A stretch of 64,000 nucleotides of DNA from an uncultured Eubacterium sp. Its GTDB lineage: Bacteria; Bacillota; Clostridia; Lachnospirales; Lachnospiraceae. The stretch is taken from assembly GCA_910584645.1 (NCBI GenBank), contig CAJUAU010000015.1, positions 10,682 to 74,681 on the forward strand, read 5' to 3'. This document shows, piece after piece, positions 35,151 through 44,265 of the stretch (positions are counted from its first letter, which is position 1; each line of letters begins with the position of its first letter). Under the pieces are notes generated by a model, which saw nothing but the letters and a program-made list of their open reading frames with translations, searched no databases and had not been told where the DNA came from. Position numbers and translations under genes: made by a program.

Positions 35151-36899
35151 TTAGTTTGTCGGCTCAAATGTCCAAACCTGATTGGTGCCTTCCCAATATC
35201 CGTTCTGTACTACATTGGTATTATCAGACACTCTCAGATGAAGACCACTCTTATCATTTGTAACTTTAGTCATAATTCCAAACTGACCAGCTACAGAAGT
35301 TGCCTTAAGTTTGAACTGCTGTGCCTCTCCTTTGTATGCATGATAAATATTGATATTTGTATTATCTGCAGTACCTGCACCACTTACATCAAGCATAAAA
35401 TCACCCAGTGCGCTGGTAAGTGTAACATAGCCGTTATCCAGCTTTGTCAGATACCATTTCTCTCCTCTGGAACCAGTCTTTGCCCCAGCCTGTACATTCT
35501 GTCCTGCTGCTCCAACATTTCCTTCTACCTGAAGGTATTTTCCAGATGCCGGATTCTTAATGCAGTACCATCCATTTGGAAGGGTTGTACCAACCGTACT
35601 TCCACCCGTAGAAGGCGTATTTGCTTTTAATGTGCAGACAAATGTCGATACACTGTTAGCTGGCAGATATGCCCAGAATCCATTGCCATCAAGAGCAAGG
35701 TTGGATGTCTTAGCCAGATTCTCGCTTCCTGTTGTACGATAACGATCTACATTGGAGATACTCTGTCCGTTTACAGCAAACTTCTGGGAAATATTAGAGG
35801 ATCCTTTGTTTACTGCCACAATAACTGCTTTTCCATCTCCTGTATAAGCAGATACATACACACCATTATTCGGGTTTTCTGTCGCCTGTACTCTCCTGTA
35901 GCCCGGACGGATGAATTTTGAATACTGTGCCATACAATAACCACGTTTACTGATGGTTCCGTTCTCTCTCATCGGACTATAGCTTCTGCGAATGTACCAC
36001 CATACATAAGTCTGAAGATTATTGATCATCGCATTATGTATATGATCTGAAACTCCCAGTGCCTCCGGCCATCTGTCGGCGGAATTGTTATCGCTGTTCG
36101 GATAATATACCTCAGTCATCCAAAGCTCTTTGCCAGCACCCTTCTGCTGGAACAGAGGATATACAAAATCTTTGTACTGGGTTCCGTACAGATGGGTTCC
36201 CATAATGTCCACGTTGGCAAGCGCCTGAGAATCATTCAGAATAGGATCTGACATCGTCTTGTTGTAAGAGAAAGACTCTGGTGCAATAAGACGGCAGTTG
36301 ATCGATCCTGCATAATACTTCAGGAAATTAAGAATCTCAGTTGGTGTCCACCATGTCCACTCATGTCCGTAATCCGGCTCGTTTGCCATAGAAATGGCAT
36401 ACAGGTTTACTCCATTGTTTTTCATAAATGTGACAAAATTATTCAGATGCTGTGCATACTGAGCATATTTGTCATGTTTCAGACGTTTCGCTTTTGTATC
36501 CCCATAACGATTGAAGGTCTCTGTCAATTCGCTTGGCGGATTCCACGGAGTTGCAAAAACAATAGCACCTTTTGCTATAGCAGCTTTTGCAGTCGCAACT
36601 TCTTTGTACCAGTTCCGGCTGTCAGAATCAATCCAGATCCTAAGAACTGAAAATCCCAGCTGATTGTCACCATTTCCAAATGCTGTCTCTCTTTGGGACG
36701 CTGTCAGGTCTCCTATCCATGACGGGTGATTCATACCACCAAATCCTTTGATCTCCTGATACTTCGTGTTCAGGTTGACCACCGCATCACTAGCTGCCTT
36801 TGCCTCCGGTGCCTGGATTGGGAAAACCCCGATCACCATAGCAACTAACAGACACCCTGCCAGTATCGCTCTCGCTGCTTTCTTAACTTGTAACCCCAT
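35151..36899 (-). CDS. xynC: Secreted GH30 glucuronoxylanase with ricin-type lectin domain
   Basis: 582 residues. Signal peptide (~1-36), GH30 subfamily 8-like catalytic (beta/alpha)8 plus side beta domain (~40-425), then a Ricin-B/CBM13 lectin domain (~438-582, GWYCIKNPASGKYLQVEG). The acid/base Glu is E174 in SMANEPDY and the nucleophile E263 in LWMTEVYY. WWYIRRSYSPM carries the Arg that binds the methylglucuronate branch in Bacillus XynC, so cleavage of glucuronoxylan outside the cell is expected. Convergent with the AraC gene. Confidence 0.92.
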   Translation of the reverse strand: MGLQVKKAARAILAGCLLVAMVIGVFPIQAPEAKAASDAVVNLNTKYQEIKGFGGMNHPSWIGDLTASQRETAFGNGDNQLGFSVLRIWIDSDSRNWYKEVATAKAAIAKGAIVFATPWNPPSELTETFNRYGDTKAKRLKHDKYAQYAQHLNNFVTFMKNNGVNLYAISMANEPDYGHEWTWWTPTEILNFLKYYAGSINCRLIAPESFSYNKTMSDPILNDSQALANVDIMGTHLYGTQYKDFVYPLFQQKGAGKELWMTEVYYPNSDNNSADRWPEALGVSDHIHNAMINNLQTYVWWYIRRSYSPMRENGTISKRGYCMAQYSKFIRPGYRRVQATENPNNGVYVSAYTGDGKAVIVAVNKGSSNISQKFAVNGQSISNVDRYRTTGSENLAKTSNLALDGNGFWAYLPANSVSTFVCTLKANTPSTGGSTVGTTLPNGWYCIKNPASGKYLQVEGNVGAAGQNVQAGAKTGSRGEKWYLTKLDNGYVTLTSALGDFMLDVSGAGTADNTNINIYHAYKGEAQQFKLKATSVAGQFGIMTKVTNDKSGLHLRVSDNTNVVQNGYWEGTNQVWTFEPTN

Positions 36900-36940
36900 A
36901 AAAATTATGCCTCCTTTTGATAAATATTTTTTATGAGCTT

Positions 36941-36986
36941 AGTATAATACACAGAAAAGCGTTACACAATGACCGATTCCGTCATT
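36941..36986 (-). promoter_or_regulatory. xynC promoter with upstream palindrome
   Basis: On the minus strand TTGTGT (36969-36964), 17 bases, TATACT (36946-36941). An inverted repeat, AATGAC (36968-36973) and GTCATT (36981-36986), abuts the -35, a plausible regulator site. The rest of the gap to 37141 is AT-rich with nothing else seen. Confidence 0.6.
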
Positions 36987-37141
36987 TTTTTGACACATTA
37001 TGCAATTTATGGCATCTCCGCAGTAATCTTTTGTGTACTTTGCACAAAAAACATAGGTTCCTTTTATTCAACTATACAAAAGCCTCCATATGGATTATGA
37101 TCTCCTGCCGGACAGAATGATAATAAACCACCCAATCCGGA

Positions 37142-37903
37142 TCAATTCTTTGACGGCTCATATCTTTCAAGGATCCCCAGAATGTCAGACTGATATATAT
37201 TTCCGTCCAGAACAGTCCCATCCGGTCCGATGCATATACTGCGTATATCATCTTCTTTTTCTATATAAGGATTGACTGGCATAGCCGATGGATCAAAATA
37301 TTCCTTTAGGTATGTAAGGGCATTTCCACTTGGAAAGATTATATTTCCCTCTGAAGGCTCGATTCCCATCCGGCTAAATACATCGAGAATTTCCTTGGTC
37401 TTTCTATTATATTTATTCTCCTGCTCCTGGTCTCCCAGCCAGGCAGGATGGGTGCGGACTGGGATCCCTGCCTCTTTCACTGCTTGAGCAAATACCTTCA
37501 CTGTATCCAGCGGAATGGTTTCCTGATGAAAGGCATCCACTGACAATAGAACCGCATTCACCCCGCTCCACGCAAGCTGTTCTGTGACTTTTCTTATCTT
37601 CTCATTTTCTTTACTGAAAAACCCATTAGTGATCAGCTGCCTTTTGGGAATACCGGCTTCTTTGCCCGCCTTATGTATGTTACAGACCACATCTGGATAT
37701 AATAAAGGTTCTCCGCCAAAAGTCATAAGGGAATCCATATTATATTTTTCAGCAGTTTTATAGACTGCCTCTGCCGCTGCCTCCCCGTCAATATATTCTC
37801 CCTGGCGTTTATGTTCTCCCTCTGAACAGTGCTTACATCTGCCTGTGCAGGCATAAGTAACTGCAAATTCAATACGGTTCAGGTTTCTGGTGTATGGATT
37901 CAT
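37142..37903 (-). CDS. Radical SAM protein
   Basis: 253 residues. The CxxxCxxC cluster is CTGRCKHC near residue 20, followed by MTFGGEPLLYP (the GGE SAM-binding motif) and strands expected of a partial TIM barrel. There is no SPASM cysteine cluster, although ICIGPDGTV near the C-terminus echoes one. Start ATG 37903 has AGGAGA about 8 bases upstream; an ATG at 37918 is in frame but overlaps that site. No precursor peptide is visible nearby, so the substrate cannot be given. Confidence 0.9.
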   Translation of the reverse strand: MNPYTRNLNRIEFAVTYACTGRCKHCSEGEHKRQGEYIDGEAAAEAVYKTAEKYNMDSLMTFGGEPLLYPDVVCNIHKAGKEAGIPKRQLITNGFFSKENEKIRKVTEQLAWSGVNAVLLSVDAFHQETIPLDTVKVFAQAVKEAGIPVRTHPAWLGDQEQENKYNRKTKEILDVFSRMGIEPSEGNIIFPSGNALTYLKEYFDPSAMPVNPYIEKEDDIRSICIGPDGTVLDGNIYQSDILGILERYEPSKN

Positions 37904-38058
37904 ATCTTTTCTCCTCATGTTTTATTCTCAAAGTTTCTCACAATCTTTAACATAATATAAGTTTCCATTTATTATAACAGTTACTATATTATTTATGCAA
38001 CAGCAATTTCAGGTTATATTTTTAAAGGATTGCAAACGGATCATTCTTCCTTTCATCC

Positions 38059-38099
38059 AAAAAAAGGAACCACAAGCCCTTTTTCAGACTCATGGTTCC
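38059..38099 (-). terminator. Terminator of PTS/GH4/membrane-protein operon
   Basis: GGAACCA (38066-38072) pairs with TGGTTCC (38093-38099). On the minus strand the hairpin ends in seven T. It is 12 bases after the stop of the small membrane protein gene. Confidence 0.7.
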
Positions 38100-38111
38100 C
38101 TAAATACCCCT

Positions 38112-38612
38112 TCACATGCCGAGCCGCAGTGAGGCAAACAGGCAGAAGGAACAGAAAAAAATCAGTACAAAACATCCAGAAAGATCCCGGAAAAAATGGT
38201 CTCTCAGTTTACTGCGCAGGGAGGCTAACGGCGATATTCCTGTCATCTGGTACACCAGATACATCAAAAACGTTATGATAACCATATAAACCATATTCCG
38301 CAGCAGCGCTTCTGCCACAAAGATCAGCACCAGATGTGCCATAAGATACGCTGCATTGCCCTCATAGAGATGTTTTTGTGCAAATCCCAGCAGATATGCG
38401 GTAAAGGGGCCGGTCATCGCAGACAGAAAAGTAACTGTAATCTGCGGATTCTTCTGCAGGAGAGAAGAAATATCACCGCCTCCCGCAAACATCTGCAGAT
38501 ATCCCACTGCTACCAGCGGTGCCAGTGTCAGAAGGGTTTTGGCAATGGTAAACCACCTGTCTTTTTCGTGATAATCTGCCAGAATTTTTACCTGCTGCCT
38601 TTTCTTTCCCAT
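38112..38612 (-). CDS. Small integral membrane protein
   Basis: 166 residues with about four transmembrane helices and no family I recognise. GGAGG lies 7 bases before ATG 38612; a GTG two codons earlier is too close. It starts 17 bases after the GH4 gene stop, so it is part of the alpha-glucoside operon. A transport or envelope role is possible but unsupported. Confidence 0.75.
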   Translation of the reverse strand: MGKKRQQVKILADYHEKDRWFTIAKTLLTLAPLVAVGYLQMFAGGGDISSLLQKNPQITVTFLSAMTGPFTAYLLGFAQKHLYEGNAAYLMAHLVLIFVAEALLRNMVYMVIITFLMYLVYQMTGISPLASLRSKLRDHFFRDLSGCFVLIFFCSFCLFASLRLGM

Positions 38613-38628
38613 AGCCACGCCTCCGATC

Positions 38629-39963
38629 TTATTTCAGTTCCGGCCAATAATCCTTATTTGCCTCGATCATGTCATCCAGGATCAGCTTAGCCACCCGGGC
38701 GCTGGGCACAATTTTAGACAGGGTGAGGGCCTGCCACATCTTCTGGTAACTTCCCTCGATCCATGCCTCCACTACCAGCTTCTCCACACTGACCTGCTGC
38801 TCTAAGAGCCCCTTCTGGAACTGTGGTATCGCTCCCTGGCAGATGCGTTCATATCCATTTGATCCGACGATACAGGGAATCTCAACCATTGCCGTCCGGT
38901 CAAAATTCTCCACCGCCCCCTCGTTGGGAACGATAAGAAGAAATCTCTCTTTTGTGTTTTCTGCGATGGCACAGGCCAGATCCACGATATAAGTGGCGTG
39001 GGCGTCCGCCTCAAAGCCGCAGTCCTTTGCGGTCCCCTTTTCAATGATCTCCCGGCATGCCCCGAATACCGTCTTTTCACGGCCTTCCATCACCTCGTTG
39101 GCGCGGGTATGTTCCGGGTTGGAGTGTTCCACCACATAGTCCGGGTACAGATAATATTTGAGATAGGTATTGGGAATGGTATCAGGATCGATGGCATAGA
39201 CGTCCTTTGCTTTTACAAAGGTCTCCTTCCAGCTGTCATCAATATGCTGGTTTGTCTCTGCGATCCCATCGGCAAACCCATTTGCCGCCACGTGCTTTTT
39301 GATCTCCGGCATCAAGTCATTTCCTTCACTGTCATAGATCTTGTACCACCACCCGAAATGATTTAGTCCATAATATCCCACCTGCATTTCTTTCCGGGAT
39401 TTCAGCCCTACCATATTTGCCATTTTTTCCTCTAAGTCAATGGGCATATCACAGATATTCAAGATCCTGGAGTTGGGACGAAGACGGCGGGTTGCCTCCG
39501 CAACGATCGCCGCAGGATTGGAGTAATTCAGCATCCAAGCATCGGGCGAATATTTTTCCATATAATCCAGGATCTCTAAAACGCCGCCGATGGAGCGCAT
39601 TCCATAGGCGATGCCGCCCGGTCCGCAGGTCTCCTGCCCCACAACGCCATACTTGAGGGGAATCTTTTCATCCAGCTCACGCATGGCATATTTGCCGACA
39701 CGGATGTGGGCAAGAACAAAATCAATCCCGGTAAAAGCGGTCTCCGGGTCTGTGGTGTAACCAAATTCTATATCCGGTGCATTTTCCTTAAGATAGATTT
39801 CACAGGCTTTTGCTACAGTCTCCTGGCGCTCTGCATCGTTGTCATAAAACATGATCTTGTGTATCGGGAACCGCTCCCGCTCCTCCAGAAGCATTAAGGC
39901 AATCCCTGGAGTGAAGGTGCTGCCGCCTCCGGCAACGGTTATAGCATATGATTGTTTCGACAT
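38629..39963 (-). CDS. 6-phospho-alpha-glucosidase, GH4
   Basis: 444 residues. GH4 enzymes use NAD and a divalent metal for redox-assisted hydrolysis of phosphorylated disaccharides. AGGGSTFTPGIALMLL is the dinucleotide-binding start, QETCGPGGIAYGMRS contains the metal Cys of the alpha-glucoside group, and LNYSNPAAIVAE and GLNHFGWWYKI follow. This matches GlvA/AglA-like enzymes acting on maltose- or sucrose-isomer 6-phosphates inside the cell. It is 30 bases downstream of its PTS transporter gene. Ribosome site AGGAGG. Confidence 0.94.
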   Translation of the reverse strand: MSKQSYAITVAGGGSTFTPGIALMLLEERERFPIHKIMFYDNDAERQETVAKACEIYLKENAPDIEFGYTTDPETAFTGIDFVLAHIRVGKYAMRELDEKIPLKYGVVGQETCGPGGIAYGMRSIGGVLEILDYMEKYSPDAWMLNYSNPAAIVAEATRRLRPNSRILNICDMPIDLEEKMANMVGLKSRKEMQVGYYGLNHFGWWYKIYDSEGNDLMPEIKKHVAANGFADGIAETNQHIDDSWKETFVKAKDVYAIDPDTIPNTYLKYYLYPDYVVEHSNPEHTRANEVMEGREKTVFGACREIIEKGTAKDCGFEADAHATYIVDLACAIAENTKERFLLIVPNEGAVENFDRTAMVEIPCIVGSNGYERICQGAIPQFQKGLLEQQVSVEKLVVEAWIEGSYQKMWQALTLSKIVPSARVAKLILDDMIEANKDYWPELK

Positions 39964-39993
39964 AAATAAAACCTCCTACTGATTTTTCTTTTC

Positions 39994-42126
39994 TTATTTT
40001 CGATACGTGATAACGGTAGTCTTCCCTGCTTTGGCAAATTTATCCGGGATCAGCTGGATATCCCTGCACTCATCTGCATTTGTCATCAGCATCGGTGTAT
40101 GCATCTTATAGCCCTTTGCTTTCATCAGCTTCATATCCACCTCACAGAGCAGCTGCCCTGCACTGACTTTGTCACCTTCCCGGACTTTTGCGGTAAATCC
40201 TTTCCCTTCCAGCTCTACCGTGTTGATCCCTATATGGACGAGAAGTTCCAGGCCATCCTCTGTGGAAATACCAAAGGCGTGCAATGTATCCGCGATCATG
40301 GAAATCTCCCCATCCACCGGAGCATATACTTTACCATCCGTCACAATGACTGCCACACCCTCACCGAGAGCCCCTCCGGCAAATACCTCGTCCGGTACAT
40401 CGCTCACCGGGATCACCTCCCCGTTTGCCGCCGCTTTGATCTCATACTGCTGCAAACTGGAATCATCAGATCCTATATTTTCTTCCGTATTCTTTCCCGT
40501 ATCAGCAGCCTGTTCTTTCTGCGCTTCACTATTTTCTGTATTCAGTGCATAGGCAGATGGATCTGCCATGATATTTTCAAATTTCTCCCGGACGCTTGGC
40601 ACGCTCATACCGACGATAACCTGCATCGCCTTTCCATTTTTAGAAATGCCATGGGAGCCCACACCTTTAAAATAAGCGTCGTCCTTTACCACCGTTTCAT
40701 CCTTCACATTGATCCTCAGACGGGTTGCACAGTTGGTCACATCCACGATATTATCCGCACCCCCCAGTCCTTCCATGATCATGGCGGCCAGCATGGTCTT
40801 TTTGTCCATTTCCACATTTCCCGCCTGTCTGGCACGAAACTCTGCCTTAGAATAAAACTTCGTTTCGTCGCTTTCCTCCCGTCCTGGCGTCTTAAAATCA
40901 AACTTGAGGATCAAAAACCGGAATACGACAAAATAGATTCCCGTATACACCAGTCCAATGACCAGCAGCAACAGATATTCCTTCCAGTGTGAGTTCATAA
41001 GAGGAATAAAATTTAGGGAACTCATCTCGATCAGACCGCCGGAAAACACACCGACAATGCCAAACAGATTCATTGTTGTGGACAGACATGCCGCCAGAAA
41101 TGCATGGACAACAAACAGAACTGGTGCGATAAAGAGGAAAGTAAACTCGATGGGCTCCGTCACACCACAGACGATGGCTGTCAGAGTGATGGGGATCAGC
41201 AGTCCCTTGAGCTGCGTCTTCTTCTCCGGCTTCGCTGTGACATAAAATGCCAGGGCGATACCCGGGCATCCAAACAGCTTGGAGAATCCTGTCGCTGTAA
41301 ATGATGCCTGGGGACACAGGGACTTCAGAGAAGCCGTCGAGGAAGCCAGGGCAGGCAGCTGTGTCGCCCAGTAAGAATAGATGCCGCCGGGGCAGACCAG
41401 ATTGTCATAGTAAAAGGGGCTGTACATAAGGTGGTGCAGACCGAAGGGAATGAGCAGACGCTCCAGGAAAATGAAAACCCATACGCCAAAGGATCCGCTG
41501 GTCATAACAAAATTCTGGAAGATCTGCATTCCATGCTGGATATTGGGCCAGATGACCACAGACAGCAGTGCCACCGGCAGCATGACAAAAAATCCGATCA
41601 TAAAAATAAACGTGGAACCGTTAAAGGAACCAAGCCATTCCGGAAGATCCGTGTCAAAAAATTTATTATGAAGAAAGATCACAATGCCAGAGACCAGCAG
41701 CGCGCCAAACATACCCATATCCATCGTTTTGATGTTGGCGATCATCGTCAGTCCGCTGGAACCGCCGATATCTGCGGAAAAATCAACGCCAAATACCCCT
41801 CCCCACTGGGAAAGTATCGTATTCACAAAATAATGAAAGGTCAGATACAATACCAGTGCTTCCATACAGCACCGCGCCGCCTGTTTGTTGGCCAGTCCGA
41901 TGGGCAGACCGACGACAAACAGCAGAGGCAGCTGGTTAAACACACACCACGCTCCCTGCAGAATGACATTCCATACCAGATACCACATGCTGCCAGGGGC
42001 AGCCAGAGGTCCCAAAACTGCCTCTGTCGTGCAAAGCGTACCAATACCAACCATAACACCTGCAAAGGAGAACAACAGCACCGGGGTAAACATGGCGCCG
42101 CCGAACTTTTGAATTTTTTGCATCAT
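39994..42126 (-). CDS. PTS alpha-glucoside transporter, EIICBA fusion
   Basis: 710 residues in EIIC-EIIB-EIIA order. EIIC (~1-425) has about ten membrane helices. EIIB (~450-530) has the phospho-Cys in VTNCATRLRINV. EIIA (~575-700) has the phospho-His in ELLVHIGINTVEL and the fold start VYAPVDGEI. It imports and phosphorylates an alpha-glucoside (maltose, isomaltulose or similar), which the GH4 enzyme then splits. No regulator gene is adjacent, and no clear promoter motif was found in the 90 bases upstream. Confidence 0.93.
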   Translation of the reverse strand: MMQKIQKFGGAMFTPVLLFSFAGVMVGIGTLCTTEAVLGPLAAPGSMWYLVWNVILQGAWCVFNQLPLLFVVGLPIGLANKQAARCCMEALVLYLTFHYFVNTILSQWGGVFGVDFSADIGGSSGLTMIANIKTMDMGMFGALLVSGIVIFLHNKFFDTDLPEWLGSFNGSTFIFMIGFFVMLPVALLSVVIWPNIQHGMQIFQNFVMTSGSFGVWVFIFLERLLIPFGLHHLMYSPFYYDNLVCPGGIYSYWATQLPALASSTASLKSLCPQASFTATGFSKLFGCPGIALAFYVTAKPEKKTQLKGLLIPITLTAIVCGVTEPIEFTFLFIAPVLFVVHAFLAACLSTTMNLFGIVGVFSGGLIEMSSLNFIPLMNSHWKEYLLLLVIGLVYTGIYFVVFRFLILKFDFKTPGREESDETKFYSKAEFRARQAGNVEMDKKTMLAAMIMEGLGGADNIVDVTNCATRLRINVKDETVVKDDAYFKGVGSHGISKNGKAMQVIVGMSVPSVREKFENIMADPSAYALNTENSEAQKEQAADTGKNTEENIGSDDSSLQQYEIKAAANGEVIPVSDVPDEVFAGGALGEGVAVIVTDGKVYAPVDGEISMIADTLHAFGISTEDGLELLVHIGINTVELEGKGFTAKVREGDKVSAGQLLCEVDMKLMKAKGYKMHTPMLMTNADECRDIQLIPDKFAKAGKTTVITYRK

Positions 42127-42216
42127 TGATGTAACACTTCCCTTCTATCGTTATTTGTCCGTGTCATATGTTAGTTAATATCTGCAAAAAACGGAATAAA
42201 ATACACCCTGTGGCTT

Positions 42217-42291
42217 TTATATCTGCAGGCACCAAAAAAACAGACCATCTATCTTAATGATCTCAGGTCTGTTTTTGGATCTCATGGTCAT
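42217..42291 (-). pseudogene. Fossil 5' end of a third LRR gene copy
   Basis: Downstream of the LRR gene at 42319, DNA reads MTMRSKNR, identical to the start of the LRR paralogues, behind a related upstream region, then leaves homology and stops after 24 codons. The rest of the gene is gone. It points to an earlier three-copy array or an unequal crossover. The start-codon region also supplies part of the terminator stem at 42234-42271. Confidence 0.65.
42234..42271 (-). terminator. Terminator after LRR genes
   Basis: CAGACC (42241-42246) pairs with GGTCTG (42266-42271), with partial inner pairing. On the minus strand it is followed by seven T. One arm is part of the fossil LRR start. Confidence 0.6.
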
Positions 42292-42318
42292 TTTCTCGTT
42301 CCTCTCTGGACAAGCATC

Positions 42319-43263
42319 CTATCCCTTTTCCACCACTCTCACCTTTGGGGACAGCGCTCCCTTCTTCCGGAACAGTGTCCTGTACTCCTTCCCCTTTCCC
42401 TTCGGCACATAGATCACTACCTTCTTCCCGATCCCCCGGAAGGCATTTTCCTTCACTTTGGTGATCTTCCGGGATTTTATCGTGATCTCCCGGAGTTTTT
42501 TGCATTTATAAAATATACCGTTAAAATACACAACATTTTCATCCCCCGGTAAGCTCCCACCCAGTTCCTCTACGTTTTCCGGCAGCGTGATCTTCTCAAT
42601 GGAAGTCTTCGCAAATGCCTCATCCCGGATGATCTTCACACTAGAAGGGATCTTGATATGAGTCAGACCAGAGGCTCCGTCCAGAAATTCAGGGGGAATC
42701 TCCTGCAAACGCCGGGGAATATGAATTTTTCTTAATTTTTTAGAAAAATCAAAAGGTCTCCAGTCCATTTTTACAATTGAGTCTGGAAGATTCACTTCCT
42801 GACAACTGCTGCAGTCTATTGAAAGATGTCCTACCTCCCTCAGGTTTTTGGAAAATCTAATCTTTCGGCAGTTGGAACTAGACATAATCGCACTGCTTCC
42901 TACCTTTGTTATACTGTCCGCCATAATGATCTCATCTGCTTTATCGATGTATGCGGATAACATCTCTATTCCTTTGATCCCATTCTTAAATACTACCTTC
43001 CTAATCTCATTTTCCCAGCACTCATACTCGCATATGATCTCATTTCCCTTTCTGGAGTCCTTTGTCACAACCCCCTTCCCGCTGAAAGTAAGTGTCTTTG
43101 TCTTTTTATCATACCGCCAGGTATTTCCGTTATCATCCACTCCCCGCACTGGCTTTTTCTTCGCACAGCCCGGACCGCTGCCCGCCAGCAGCAGACCGGA
43201 CAGCAGCAGGCACAGCGCCAGCATAAATATTACCGGAACTCCCCGTCTGTTTTTGGATCTCAT
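42319..43263 (-). CDS. BspA-type LRR secreted protein, cassette 2 copy B
   Basis: 314 residues. An N-terminal hydrophobic export signal (VIFMLALCLLLSGLLLAG) is followed by GPGC, a poor lipobox. Short beta region (NTWRYDKKTKTLTFSGKGVV), then LRR_5 repeats (LPDSIVKMDWRPF, IPSSVKIIRDEAFAKTSIEKI) and a basic tail (VIYVPKGKGKEYRTLF). Start ATG 43263 has AAAGGAG about 9 bases upstream; the ATG two codons earlier is too close. First ~250 and last ~210 bases are almost identical to the upstream copy while the centre differs. Last gene of the second protease-LRR-LRR cassette. Confidence 0.88.
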   Translation of the reverse strand: MRSKNRRGVPVIFMLALCLLLSGLLLAGSGPGCAKKKPVRGVDDNGNTWRYDKKTKTLTFSGKGVVTKDSRKGNEIICEYECWENEIRKVVFKNGIKGIEMLSAYIDKADEIIMADSITKVGSSAIMSSSNCRKIRFSKNLREVGHLSIDCSSCQEVNLPDSIVKMDWRPFDFSKKLRKIHIPRRLQEIPPEFLDGASGLTHIKIPSSVKIIRDEAFAKTSIEKITLPENVEELGGSLPGDENVVYFNGIFYKCKKLREITIKSRKITKVKENAFRGIGKKVVIYVPKGKGKEYRTLFRKKGALSPKVRVVEKG

Positions 43264-43296
43264 GGTCATCTTCTCCTTTCTCTCCGGACAAGTATC

Positions 43297-44244
43297 CTAT
43301 CCCTTTTCCACCACTCTCACCTTTGGGGACAGCGCTCCCTTCTTCCGGAACAGTGTCCTGTACTCCTTCCCCTTTCCCTTCGGCACATAGATCACTACCT
43401 TCTTCCCGATCCCCCGGAAGGCATTTTCCTTCACTTTGGTGATCTTCCGGGATTTTATCGTGATCTCCCGGAGCTTTTTGCATTTATAAAATATACCGTC
43501 AAAGTATACGTCGTCCTCATCCCCTGGGAAGCTTCCGCCCAGTTCCTCCACATTTTCCGGCAGCGTGATCTTCTCGATGGAAGTCTTGGCAAATGCCCTG
43601 TCCCGGATGACCCTCACACTGGAGGGAAGCTTGATCTGGGACAGGCCGTAGGCGGCATAGACAAAACCAATCGGGACGATCTCAAGACGGCTGGGCACAT
43701 GGATCTTTTTTAAGTTGTGGGAAAAGAACCCAAATGGATCACTGTCCATCTTTGTCAGGGAATCCGGCAGGATCAGTTCACGGCACCCCTGGCAGTCGAT
43801 CGAATTAATCCCTACTTCCCTAAGATTTTTAGAAAACCTTATTTTCCGGCAATTCTGACTAAACATAATCGCACTGCCTCCTATCTTTGTTATGCTGTCC
43901 GCCATAATGATTTCTTCTGCATTAACTATGTCTGTCTCTAAATTCTCTATTCCCTTGATCCCCTTTTTAAAGACCACCTTCCTGATCTCTCTGCCCCAGC
44001 ACTCATACTCGCATATGATCTCATTTCCCTTTCTGGAGTCCTTTGTCACAACCCCCTTCCCGCTGAAAGTAAGTGTCTTTGTCTTTTTATCATACCGCCA
44101 GGTATTTCCGTTATCATCCACTCCCCGCACTGGCTTTTTCTTCGCACAGCCCGGACCGCTGCCCGCCAGCAGCAGACCGGACAGCAGCAGGCACAGCGCC
44201 AGCATAAATATTACCGGGACTCCCCGTCTGTTTTTGGATCTCAT
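43297..44244 (-). CDS. BspA-type LRR secreted protein, cassette 2 copy A
   Basis: 315 residues, with the same export signal, LRR_5 repeats and basic tail as its tandem copy downstream. Its central repeats differ (GINSIDCQGCRELILPDSLT, VPSRLEIVPIGFVYAAYGL). Ribosome site GGAGGGAGAG. It starts 21 bases after the protease reading frame ends. It parallels the LRR pair at 13419-15243 in order and number but belongs to a different LRR subgroup. Confidence 0.88.
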   Translation of the reverse strand: MRSKNRRGVPVIFMLALCLLLSGLLLAGSGPGCAKKKPVRGVDDNGNTWRYDKKTKTLTFSGKGVVTKDSRKGNEIICEYECWGREIRKVVFKKGIKGIENLETDIVNAEEIIMADSITKIGGSAIMFSQNCRKIRFSKNLREVGINSIDCQGCRELILPDSLTKMDSDPFGFFSHNLKKIHVPSRLEIVPIGFVYAAYGLSQIKLPSSVRVIRDRAFAKTSIEKITLPENVEELGGSFPGDEDDVYFDGIFYKCKKLREITIKSRKITKVKENAFRGIGKKVVIYVPKGKGKEYRTLFRKKGALSPKVRVVEKG

Positions 44245-44265
44245 AAATATCTCTCCCTCCCCTGT

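Larger units (their letters stand above)
42267..44244 (-). repeat. Near-identical blocks shared by tandem LRR genes
   Basis: Block A is 42267-42521 against 43245-43499 (3' ends plus following spacer). Block B is 43014-43263 against 43995-44244 (5' ends). Within the blocks only a few bases differ, whereas the central repeats between them are clearly diverged. This is a pattern of recent duplication or gene conversion at the ends. Confidence 0.8.

Noticed and set aside
42263..43483. Minus-strand frames in another phase within the LRR genes, repeated in both copies
   Set aside because: They recur only because the LRR genes themselves are duplicated. They have no export signal or ribosome site.
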